A stretch of 64,000 nt of DNA from Hirundichthys speculiger (Eukaryota > Chordata > Actinopteri > Beloniformes > Exocoetidae): the NCBI GenBank assembly GCA_018398805.1, contig JAGFBZ010002127.1, positions 111,234 through 175,233 of the forward strand. Direction: 5' to 3'. How positions within the stretch are numbered: position 1 is the stretch's first letter; each line of letters opens with the position of its first letter. A program made the translations under genes and the position numbers. Positions 24,560 to 33,966 of this stretch are shown here, piece after piece. The notes under the pieces are model-generated. The model was not told the origin of the DNA and did not search any database. It saw nothing but the letters and a program-made list of their open reading frames with translations.

Positions 24560-25428
24560 GATCGATGCTTCTGGTTCTTTAGATGGCGTCGATCAATCCA
24601 AAGGTCCCGTCTGAGGAAGGAAGGTCTGAACAGAGTTAGATCAGTGTCTCCCAGTATTCTATCGCTAACAGTCGATCTAGACTCCTACCGTCCTTATAAC
24701 GGTGTTACTATTTCTAAGTGAGCACACTCCGATGGCTCCATATTCTACTCATGTGGTAAGTTTATTTATCGTTAGCAAGAACCTTTTGGCGTGAGGATCT
24801 TTACAGGCATGCAGGACAAGACAGACGCAAAACACACAGTGAGTAATCTGAGCCGAGGCCTCGACCTTTGGCTATGATTGTCTATCCTAACTCTAATTCA
24901 GATTTCCCGGGTATGGGCTAATCTACGATTTTATGACCACACAATAAAGAAGAAAACTTCTAAAAAGAAAAAAAAAAAGAATATAGGTGAAATGGGTATA
25001 TTTCACATCATAAAGTCGACAAAAAAAAGGTGTTCTACTAGTACACATCGGGGAGAGAGAGAAGGAAACTTCTACAAGAGCGAGGGGTTTATGGATGAGC
25101 ACCCCCCTTTTGTCAGCTTCCTGCTGGACTCGTATCAGGCCGCTGGGGTCAGTGTTGTCGCTCTAGTGGGGAATGAGAGCATAGGCGTCGTTAGAAACAT
25201 GTTGGAACAAACGTCAACTTAGAATCACACCAGGTACCCGTCTTCCAACTGGTTGGTAGACCGGTACCCACACGTTCGTGAGTTCGCTCGGACACACTTT
25301 ATTCAAACTTATCCTACGCTGAGGGGTTGAACCAATAATTATCGCACTACCAGTCTACGCTGTCAACTATCGTTACAGGAGTGATAATTGCTCTAATTAT
25401 CTCTGAGAACGAAAGTATATGATTCCTA
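24560..25428 (-). other. Region between pol and purine tract, no env
   Basis: No minus-strand frame of useful length and no signal-peptide or membrane pattern. Contains A-rich tracts (about 24950-24985, 25020-25030). The open frame 24878-25222 is on the wrong strand and featureless. Confidence 0.6.
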
Positions 25429-27813
25429 CTAACTATTGGCTATCATGTGGTCCCCTGCGAGTCCCATGGGGGTTTGGTGCAACTCGGTTGGGTTGCAATG
25501 GACCCGTCTGAGAAGGGGGTCCTTTCGGCCTTGATTGGTCCTGCTCTGAGACACCACTGGAGACAGTGTGTCTGTGACTGTGTGTGGTCCTGTCCAACGT
25601 GGGAGGAGTTTTCGTGTGAGCTTCCCTGGCCTGGTACCAGGTCTGGTATGCTGCAGGGATCGGTAGCACCACACTTCGTCACTCACCTGAGGTTCCACGT
25701 GGGAGGTTTGCTGGTCATGATAGGCTTTCCGACCGTCGGTTGTTTTCTCTAGTCGTTTTTTCACAAAAACGAAAGTCGTGCGCGGGTGTACGTGCAGGTC
25801 GGCGAGGTATTGGAGCGCAACGTATGCGTTTGTTCGTTCTACCTGGCCCGAAGATTGGTGTTGATGGCTGATAAGGGGTTTTGTTTTCACCCCTAACGTC
25901 TGCCAGACTTGTCGCATCACGTCTGCGGTACGGTGCGTTCCCCGGTCGGAGTCGACGCGGTTTGGAAGCCTGAACCAGAAAGAGACGTGGTTCATCAGAA
26001 TATAGGCCGTTGCCTCGGTCGTGTCATTGGTGGCTGGGAGGCGTTCAATCCACGTGGTGGATTCGCGGGTCACAGCCAAGAGGTTTTTGTTACCTCGCGT
26101 CGATTCGGTGGGAGGTCCCATCCAGTCAATCTGGAGGTCGGACCAAGGAAATGAGGTTCCCTGTTGTTGCAGGGGAGCTCTGTGTGTTGCTTCGGTGCCC
26201 TTGTGTGTCGCCGACGGGGTGTCATGGGCATACATTAGCATCTCCCCCCTTTGTTTGCGGGGGACCACGAGCCCTGGCGAAGGGTGTGCTCCGGAAACAC
26301 ATTGTAGGATGCCCGTGACCATTCGAAAGAGAGAACGCATGTCTACTAAGGAGGGCGAGTCAGGAACGTCGCTGACGTTTGCCGGCGTAGCCTGCGTCTC
26401 GGGTGTGTCCGTTAAGGATTTGATAACGAATAAAATGGCCGGGTCCTGATATCGAAGAGCGGTTGAGTCGTCAGTTGTGAATGCAGGTTCGACGGACCGA
26501 GGGTCCGGAGGGTGATTCACGTCGTCACCTGTGGTGGTCGCTTTAGTTATTGCGCCGATGGGCGCAAATTGGGTGGGTGGGAGGGAGACAGGTAGCCACG
26601 CCTGGTTGAAGAGCTCCGGTGTGGCTCGTAAGGCGCTGTGTTCGGCTACTGTGCTCTCGATATCATTCAGGTTCCTGTCTGGACCTGGTATGTGGTCGTT
26701 GCCTCCGACAACTTTGTTACGGACGACGTCTAAGGGGAACCAGGAGGGCGTTATGGCTGACCGCATATTTGGGTTCTGTGGCGCCAGCGTGTTGCGCAAC
26801 TCTTGGTTGGCGGCTGATCTGTCATTCCCCAAATATCGGCGCACTTCTGTTAACTGGTTCTCGTGGCGTTCGGTCCCATGAGCCACAAGAGGGCAGTAGG
26901 GTTCGACTGCCTCAGACGCACTAGAAGAGCACGAAAAGTCATCCCGTCCAGCAGCTGCACCTGTTGGTGGCGTTGGACTTGGTTGCTCGTCCACCATCCG
27001 AGTTTTTAGGTCGGGTGGTTGGATCGAGTGTGGCCGGGGAAGGTTTGGGTGTTCTTTGGTTTCACCCGATGGGGTTTGAACAAAGTAACACTGTGCTTCT
27101 CTTGGCTCGTGGACGGTCAGGGTCAAAGGTCGTCGGACTTGAGCCCAGAGCTTTTGCCGTTTGAAATCGATTACGGGTTCAAACCGGTTAAGCAGGTCTT
27201 TTCCTACCAGAAATGGTATGGAATCGAAGGGCGACACATAGACTGGGTGGACCAGTTTCATGGGGCCAACGGACAGTTGGACGAGTGAAACGGTCGTTAG
27301 GATGATGTTCTCGTGGGAGAACGGTCTTACCTTCAATGAACATGGGCGCGTTTTCAAATCCTTATTGGTTTGATTTGCGAATAGACGCAGTCGTTGGAAC
27401 AGGGCATTTGACATGATGGTCACGTCTGCAGCTGTGTCCAGCAAGGCGTCACAGGTTATCATGCCCTCCAGTGTGAGGGACAGGTAGAATTTTCGAGTGG
27501 AACCCTTTTCGGTGAGGTGGCAGATAAATTGGTTGACAGGTGGTTCCACCTGGACCGTCGAGTTGTTCTGATGTGCGGGTTCATCCTTCTTATCCAGTTG
27601 GGCGACCCAAGTGGCCCTGGGAGGAGGAGCGTCCTCACTTACCTCTGTGGGGTAATTAACGGGACGACTTTGGTCCACCCCCCTTTTGTTGGGAGAGACA
27701 ACCGCCAGGGCAGCATCGCTAAGACTAACGAGTTCGGGGCCCGCGTCAGGGGTGCCCAGCGCGTCGTTGGGTCTAGCGGTCGCGTGACTGACGGCAGAAA
27801 CTGTGAAGATCAA
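25429..27813 (-). CDS. Pol-like protein: protease plus integrase, no RT
   Basis: 794 residues, uninterrupted. An aspartic-protease domain lies near residues 100-215 with LLDTAADVTIM at about 125-134 (alanine where the usual motif has glycine) and FLVGKDLLNR at about 201-210. A proline- and polar-rich stretch follows to about 450, where RT and RNase H would be expected; no YxDD or other RT motif is seen. Residues 457-544 look like the pre-integrase linker, with the two histidines of an H2C2 finger (AHDTPSATH) but not its cysteines. The integrase core has D563, D623 and E659 (spacings 59 and 35) and SSGQVERTN; a GPY/F-like module (LLPRWTGPHTV) is near the C terminus. The frame overlaps gag by 41 bp in the +1 frame; the first Met may not be the real start. 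Function beyond integration is inference. Confidence 0.88.
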   Translation of the reverse strand: MIFTVSAVSHATARPNDALGTPDAGPELVSLSDAALAVVSPNKRGVDQSRPVNYPTEVSEDAPPPRATWVAQLDKKDEPAHQNNSTVQVEPPVNQFICHLTEKGSTRKFYLSLTLEGMITCDALLDTAADVTIMSNALFQRLRLFANQTNKDLKTRPCSLKVRPFSHENIILTTVSLVQLSVGPMKLVHPVYVSPFDSIPFLVGKDLLNRFEPVIDFKRQKLWAQVRRPLTLTVHEPREAQCYFVQTPSGETKEHPNLPRPHSIQPPDLKTRMVDEQPSPTPPTGAAAGRDDFSCSSSASEAVEPYCPLVAHGTERHENQLTEVRRYLGNDRSAANQELRNTLAPQNPNMRSAITPSWFPLDVVRNKVVGGNDHIPGPDRNLNDIESTVAEHSALRATPELFNQAWLPVSLPPTQFAPIGAITKATTTGDDVNHPPDPRSVEPAFTTDDSTALRYQDPAILFVIKSLTDTPETQATPANVSDVPDSPSLVDMRSLFRMVTGILQCVSGAHPSPGLVVPRKQRGEMLMYAHDTPSATHKGTEATHRAPLQQQGTSFPWSDLQIDWMGPPTESTRGNKNLLAVTRESTTWIERLPATNDTTEATAYILMNHVSFWFRLPNRVDSDRGTHRTADVMRQVWQTLGVKTKPLISHQHQSSGQVERTNAYVALQYLADLHVHPRTTFVFVKKRLEKTTDGRKAYHDQQTSHVEPQVSDEVWCYRSLQHTRPGTRPGKLTRKLLPRWTGPHTVTDTLSPVVSQSRTNQGRKDPLLRRVHCNPTELHQTPMGLAGDHMIANS

Positions 27814-29848
27814 CCTCCTTTTCCGGATGTCCCTTCTCCATTTCCTGTAAAAACAATTTAATGTTTTTCATTTCGGTTTTGGTCAGGTACAGAACCTCTT
27901 GTTCGTCTTCTACGTCGTGCCTAGTGTTTCTCGCATCTGAATGATCTCTCATTGGTGGAGGACGACGAGAAGTGGGCGGTGACCATTCTGACAGATATCT
28001 ACCGTGGTTTTGGTTTCGATATCCGCGGTCCGAATGGTGAGGTACAGGTCGATCGTACCTGTTGTGTGGATACCTTCCCCGTTGGGGGGTCCCGTGAAAT
28101 CCATCACGCCACCGTCGTTCGCTCGGTGGGGATCGTGGTTCACGGTCGGGCCAATAAGACCTGGCGCGGTTGGGTTCGCGATTCGGTCGATTTGGGCTAG
28201 ACGGAGGTGTGTGTCCTCGCCCATGTTGTAGTGCGGACGTAGGAGCAGGGGTTGATCGAGACGCTTTAGGTCTGGTGGCCCCTTCGAGCTCCATGGACAG
28301 GGGTTCTGCACTTATTGCGAATACGGCGTGGTCAGGGGGCTTGGCATGCGACTGTTTCTGCCTCTGGAAACCCAGACAAGCTAGCTCTCGTAGCTGTGCA
28401 ATGCTGGAAGAGCGAGGGTTTGCCATGACTCCGAGATGGTGGCTCGTGGCGGGATGGAGATTTTGAACGAAGAGCGACTTGAAGTTCTGCTCTTCCTCCA
28501 TCCCAGGCTCGTTACGAGTACCAAAATAGGCTTCGAGTAGTCTATAATAGTACTGTTGGGGAGGCTCTTGTCGACCCTGTTTGACCGTAAGCGCTGCTGT
28601 CAGACCACTTTGAGATGCACTGTCGGAGAACTCTCTCTCCAAAGTTTGGCACAACCTGTCGAAATCTCCTTTAACGATTTCAGGTTGGCGATCGACGAAT
28701 CGGCTGACTTCACGATTTGCCGTCAACTTAATCAGATAAATTTTGTCCTGGGCCGAGGCATCAGGGAACCTTTGCAGGTAGAACCTGAGGTCTTCCAAGT
28801 ATGCTCGAGTGTCATTTATCGCTCCAGGAACGGGTTCAAACTTTGGTATGTGTCGGGCTAACCGTTCTAATTCCCTGTCGGGGAGGCCCCGGGGAACCTG
28901 TTGAACCGCTGGGGAGGGCGACTGCCCTCGACGCATTGGGTCTAGGTTTGACTCGAGAGGTTGATACGGGTTCGCGAATGGTGACATGAGTGGCGGTGAA
29001 GGAGGTTCACTACCAGCTCCTGGTACGCGAGGATCAGCCTTTAGTTCGATAGAAAAGGGCGGAGGTGTTCCAGCCGTTCTGGCTGTGAGGGACCTCCTCA
29101 GCTCTTTTCTAGCCGTCTCTAAGTCTTCAGCCATGCTGGTAATTTGGCGGTGGGCCTCTGTGAGCCCACGCTGAGCTTGAGCGAGCTGCGCCTGCAACAG
29201 TAGAACCTGTTCCCGTTTGGCGTCAAGTTGCTTACTGTAAGCGCAGCTCTCTTCCTGCGTTGTTGCAGCTATCCGTCGGACTTCTGCGAGTTCCCGATGG
29301 GACGCTTTACACGCTTCGTCCACGTCCTTGAGGAAGGCGCTTTGAGTGGCGATTGCCTGATCGCGTTCGTTTTTCTCGATTTCTAAGGTTGTGATCGTGG
29401 CTTCGCACTCGTCCATTTTCTTTCTGGCCTCATCCCGCTCGGCTACGAGCTGGGCCATCTGAGCGTTTGTTTCCTCAAGCTTGGACTTGTACTGTTCCAC
29501 TTGGGTTTCAAGAAAAGCGTTGGTTTTCTGCGATTGGGTTAATTTATGCGAACGTGACTCGAGTGAGCTACGTGCCTTTCCTAGCAGAGCTTGTGCTGTT
29601 AGGAACTGGGAAGTTAGCAAAATCGTCATGCTACCTAGCATTTTGGTCAGAGCTTTGTCTTTCGGAGGGTCGGTGAGTGCCTCCGCTATTAAGTCGGACA
29701 GTTTTGAGTCGATTTCGGTGGTGGTTAATCGCTCAATGTGTTCTTGATAGCCAGGATTTAGCTTCCCCGTGAGTTCGGTTACAGCTAATTCCAGGTTATC
29801 AAAGATGGTTCCGTGGCTAGAACCTTCAGAAGGGTCTGCACCTGCCAT
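27773..29848 (-). CDS. Gag-like structural protein
   Basis: 691 residues. Starts MAGADPSE with A at -3 and G at +4, a good eukaryotic context. Residues about 85-255 are a long heptad-rich coiled coil (for example LEETNAQMAQLVAERDEARK). Residues about 325-500 look like a retroelement capsid (LARHIPKFEPVPG, YLEDLRFYLQRFPD, LTVKQGRQEPPQQYYYRLLEA). Residues about 540-650 are Arg/Pro/Gly/Tyr-rich, and there is no CCHC zinc knuckle; nucleic-acid binding by the basic tail is likely but inferred. The Gag would form the particle. The end overlaps the pol-like frame, so expression of the latter would need a +1 shift, re-initiation or splicing. Confidence 0.88.
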   Translation of the reverse strand: MAGADPSEGSSHGTIFDNLELAVTELTGKLNPGYQEHIERLTTTEIDSKLSDLIAEALTDPPKDKALTKMLGSMTILLTSQFLTAQALLGKARSSLESRSHKLTQSQKTNAFLETQVEQYKSKLEETNAQMAQLVAERDEARKKMDECEATITTLEIEKNERDQAIATQSAFLKDVDEACKASHRELAEVRRIAATTQEESCAYSKQLDAKREQVLLLQAQLAQAQRGLTEAHRQITSMAEDLETARKELRRSLTARTAGTPPPFSIELKADPRVPGAGSEPPSPPLMSPFANPYQPLESNLDPMRRGQSPSPAVQQVPRGLPDRELERLARHIPKFEPVPGAINDTRAYLEDLRFYLQRFPDASAQDKIYLIKLTANREVSRFVDRQPEIVKGDFDRLCQTLEREFSDSASQSGLTAALTVKQGRQEPPQQYYYRLLEAYFGTRNEPGMEEEQNFKSLFVQNLHPATSHHLGVMANPRSSSIAQLRELACLGFQRQKQSHAKPPDHAVFAISAEPLSMELEGATRPKASRSTPAPTSALQHGRGHTPPSSPNRPNREPNRARSYWPDREPRSPPSERRWRDGFHGTPQRGRYPHNRYDRPVPHHSDRGYRNQNHGRYLSEWSPPTSRRPPPMRDHSDARNTRHDVEDEQEVLYLTKTEMKNIKLFLQEMEKGHPEKEVDLHSFCRQSRDR

Positions 29849-29929
29849 TTTCTCTGTTGTCTGAGCTTTGTTGGCAGTTTCCTTAACTTCTTTAGCTTCG
29901 TGCCACCTAGCTAGCCGAACGTTGGTTCT

Positions 29930-30540
29930 GGCTTAGCCTAATCTGTTCCACTTAGTTTGGCTTAAATTTGGAAATCTACCTAGCTTCAGTTAGCGCTTAG
30001 CGTACTAGCCTAGCCGCTTAGCCTTGCTAGCTTAGCTTCCTGACTTCCTGAGCCCCAAAACAGCCTAGTTAGCTTCGGTTAGCACTTAGCCTACTAGCCT
30101 AGCTACCTAGCCTAGCCTAGCTCAACTAGCTTAGCTTCCTGACTTCCTGAGCCGCAAACAGCCTAGTTAGCCTTGGTTAGCACTTAGCCTACTAGCCTAG
30201 CTACCTAGCCTAGCCTAACCTAGCTCCACTAGCTTAACCTCTTGGTTTGATTAACAACAAAAACAAAAAAACAAAAAAATAACAAAAATTAGCCTAGTTA
30301 GCCTTGGTTAGCGCTTAGCCTCCTAGCCTAGCTACTTAGCCTAGCCTAACCTAGCTTAACTAGCTACCACTGGCTGAGTTAGCACTTAGCCTACTAGCTT
30401 AATGAACTACAAAACAGCTGAGCTAGCTCGTGTTAGCACCTAGCCTCCTAGCTTAGCCACCTAGCTTAGCCTGACTTAGCTTGATCAGCTATGAGTCGAC
30501 CTGGTTAGCTTCAGTTAGCATTTAGCTGGCTGAGGGCTTA
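29930..30540 (-). repeat. TAGCC-rich degenerate tandem repeat in leader
   Basis: Five to six imperfect copies, about 90-125 bp each, built from GCCTAGCTACCTAGCC- and TTAGCACTTAGCCTAC-type blocks (plus-strand spelling). They lie in the untranslated leader between the 5' LTR and gag. No coding content. Confidence 0.75.
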
Positions 30541-32051
30541 GCTGAGCTTCTCTGACTATCTACGTAGCCTATACTGACCCCTAGTGGTCACTCCTCAGTG
30601 CTGCAGCTCTCTATGGGTCGAATTATCACTCCTGTTTGATAGTCAACCTTATACAGTTCTTTTTAGACTGCTCAATCGAAATATGTTCACGAGAATGTGT
30701 CATTCAATAATCAGAGGTGATCTGCTGTTGTCTTTTCTTGGGACAAAATTATTACATATAGTGCCTTTAGCACCAACTTGGTTATTCTGACAATAACCAC
30801 AAGAGGGTGGCGTTTCTCCACCTGCAAACGTGAGGTTTCGTCACGGAGGGTGTTACCAGTGCGATGACGTCGTCACGTCACGCCCTGACTCCGCCCACCG
30901 TGAGGTTCCCAACTGTGTAACAGGAGTCACTTCACCTCTGGCCCGCGGCCAGAAACGACAATGAGAGCTCACGCGTCGCGTGTGCGCGCAGCTGCTCACA
31001 AAATGACTTTATGTGACACAAACTCAAAAGCGTTAGTTAATTCAATAACTCTTGACACAAACTGAACCCAGCGGGTTCTCAACTTCACTCTGCTGCAGAA
31101 GTCTTATCAAAACTCAGCCTCGGCTGAACACAATACTTTTGCGCGCGTGCTCGTGCCCATGCAGCACGCGCGAGTGGAAGACGTTTAGCTTCTAACTCGG
31201 ATTTTCTTGGGCCTGATCGCCCCTGTCTTCTCCCAGGAAGTGATTACAAGTAGTCCTGCCACACGGACTTTGAATCTCAAGCGGCAGTGCTCAAAAATTT
31301 GTGTTCGCTTTAGAAGTTTCACACTTCAGCTGCGCAAACAGAACTTTCCGCTGTGTGAGCGGATAAAAGCGCGTCAGCGCGTGAACGCGCCTGGCTCGAG
31401 TCGGCTTTGCCAAATGATCACAGATCGTGTCTCCCGACCCCAGTTTCCTCAGAAACTGTTGTCTGGACTTTACTACTGTGACAACAAATAAATAAATTCT
31501 CTCTTCAGACGTTGGTCTGAGAGAACGATAGTTTCTGCAGCTTCTGGGTGCAGAACCGGACGGCCCGCGGGGCGGGGTCGTTCTTCCGTGTTCTCTCACG
31601 GTTACAAAGGAGGATTTTCGTTACCACACTGTGGATTGCTTTCCGTACTTTCGCGAAGCAATATTTCTGTGGCGACAACGCGCAAAAATGAGACAACGAA
31701 TTTCTGGTTAGCTACGCCAGATACGTCGCTCTGCTGAACCTCGTGCACGCGCCGGATTTCAGGAGCGCTCAGAGCAGCTGCGAAATTTCAGGGATACGCT
31801 GAAACTTCGCCTGCTGGGGCCCCTTTTCAACAAAATCTTAAACATGCATGCATAACATTAGAACGTAATCAACACTGAGTCCAGCGACTCTACCAGCGGC
31901 CTCTCGGGCACGCGCTTCGTAGCTGCAACTTTGTCTCTGTGTCTGCTCACAGGAGAAAAAGCGGGGGGGTTGGTCTGAGCGCAGCTGCGCGCTTCAGAGC
32001 AAACTTAGATCAGCGGACTTTCAGATTGATTTTCCACAACGTCGCAAGTCG
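30541..32051 (-). other. GC-rich part of the retroelement leader
   Basis: No gene. CpG-rich with structure potential: CGCGCGTGCT (31142-31151) pairs exactly with AGCACGCGCG (31163-31172) across an 11-base loop. In a retroelement leader such hairpins can act in dimerisation or packaging, but that is only a possibility here. Confidence 0.5.
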
Positions 32052-32069
32052 TCCCATCTGGCCGTGCCA
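32052..32069 (-). promoter_or_regulatory. Candidate tRNA primer-binding site
   Basis: Six bases after the 5' LTR the minus strand reads TGGCACGGCCAGATGGGA. It begins TGG as expected, and from memory resembles the complement of an arginine tRNA 3' end with one irregularity in the middle. The tRNA assignment is tentative. Confidence 0.4.
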
Positions 32070-32075
32070 ATAAGA

Positions 32076-33962
32076 TGTAGGGGTACTCGTGTGACTTTAT
32101 TAATATTTTAATAATTACCTAGGGTGCCACCGGCTTTTGTTAAAAAGACGGAAAACTTAAAAGAACAAATAAGTCACAATTTATAGTGGGTTCTTGACGA
32201 GTTGGATTGGCCATGGAAAATCAATCATCAGAGTCGCTAATACGTTGTACAACATTTATTTAGACAGAGACAAGAACACAAAACATATAAGACATTCATA
32301 TATATATAAACAGGCACATCAACATCGCGAATTCTTCATATTTGGCTATAGCGCATGACAGGAAGTGACGATAGAGAGAAGAAGGAAGGAAGAAAGTCAT
32401 AACAAAAAAGATGGCGGGTACGAACGGGTTGCTAACAGCTAATCTGTTATCAAAGTGAACAAATTAATAAAGAGGGGCAATTCTCGAACTAATTAGCTGC
32501 CGAATAATGGGGAAGTGTGGTCCGGACGTGGTCCGTGACGCACGGACCGGTCGGAACCGTCAACACTGGGAGACACCACATCTGATTCTCTGTCAGCCTT
32601 ACCCTGGGCGAGTCTGGCGGCTTACTGTCGTCGGCGCATCGGTTTGGCACGGTTCGCAGTGGCGTCCTCCGGGAACCGTGTCTGGTCGATGGCTCTCTTT
32701 GAAGTCCCTGGAGTCAGGTCTCCGGACGTAGCGCGTGACTCGGCGGGTCGTACCGCTTTCTCCCGTCTGGCAGGCGAGTTGGTCCCGTGGCCTCTGACTT
32801 CGGTCGACAGGAACCGGCAGTTAAAAGTTCGATTGCCCGTCGAAAAAACTGACGTGAAGGCTTACAAAAGAAAACTTGTTCTCAACTTACAACTAACGTT
32901 TGTTAGTTGCAATTATGCAGTGATCGTTCTATTACAGTCGATGGGGCACGACTATAAAGCTTTTGTAAAAATGAGGGCAAAAAAAAAGGTGTCGAAACAA
33001 AGTAACAACTTAAGCAAATTAAGATGGATTTCAGAGTCTTTATCGTATCACAAAGTTTCAAAGAAAATAATATAAAAAAAAAGGAGGGAAAGTTTCAGAA
33101 TTAAGAGAGGAAGAAGCAAGGCGTCAGAGAGAAAAGACAAAAGTGTAAGAGCTAAGAGAATAGAGCGAAGAGCGTAAGAAAACAGACAAAGGAGTCTCGT
33201 CTTATTTGTACTGATGAATATTAATGAGCGTTTATGCAAAACAAGAGGGTTTGGTCGATGCTTCGTCCAATCAGAGACAGGGATTTTCCCGCAGAAAATC
33301 TGGAGCATTGCATTCTGGGAGATGAAGTTTTCATCCTCTGTCTCCTCGGCATGCGTAGTCCAACAAAGTTTTAAACACATTTAAACCGTTACTATTATCA
33401 GGGTGTGTAAAACATCACAAACACAAATATCACAAGTTATGTCACAAGATAATAATAACTTTTAACCTTTCATTTAACAAACTGTCCTGTGGAAGATCAG
33501 GTTATAAAATGACAGGAATTTGAAACAGAAAAATCATTTCACTCCACTTCCCAGTCTCTCTCTTTTTTTGGTGTTCGTGAAATGTTATTTGTCTTGAGTT
33601 ATAACATTTTAAGGAAATCATAGTAGTTTTGTTTGTAAGAAAATTGTTTATATAAACTTTTCATCGTCTGTTCAGAAGACGAGAGGTGGGGGTTGTACAA
33701 AACTTCCCGGGGTGCGCTCTCCTGCACCAGCACGTCTGATAGATACCAGACCTCCTTTAGGAGTTGGTGTTTGCAAAATACCAACTGTCATGAAATGATG
33801 TTTAATGGCTTCTTAAGGTGGTCTCAGGGGAGAGTCACCATGGCAACGTGCATTCTTGAATTTTATGGCTTACGGTGCTCGGGTCCGGTTGGTACGGGGT
33901 GAAAGTTTTCAGGGCTGCAGAGGCTCCAATCAACAGAATAAAATCCGAAGAGGGATCCTACA
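32076..33962 (-). repeat. 5' LTR of the retroelement
   Basis: 1887 bp; the promoter-side copy, since gag lies to its left on the minus strand. Same termini and same AATAAA position (complement of 32096-32101) as the other LTR. Its outer edge abuts CACA at 33963-33966, the right target duplication. Confidence 0.93.
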
Positions 33963-33966
33963 CACA

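Larger units (their letters stand above)
22656..33962 (-). mobile_element. LTR retroelement without reverse transcriptase
   Basis: Complete 11.3-kb element on the minus strand. LTRs at 22656-24546 and 32076-33962 share TGTAG...CTACA termini, and the 4-bp duplication CACA lies at 22652-22655 and 33963-33966. In element order: 5' LTR (right), candidate primer site, 2.2-kb leader, gag (29848 to 27773), a protease-integrase frame (27813 to 25429), about 0.9 kb without a long frame, polypurine tract, 3' LTR (left). No reverse transcriptase or RNase H motif is present and no env-like frame. The LTRs differ mainly by a few small indels, so insertion is recent. Integrase and Gag features could fit a Ty3-like or a retrovirus-like lineage; I leave that open. 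Confidence 0.93.

Noticed and set aside
24560..25428. Possible env gene upstream of the purine tract.
   Set aside because: No minus-strand frame of adequate length and no membrane or cleavage pattern.
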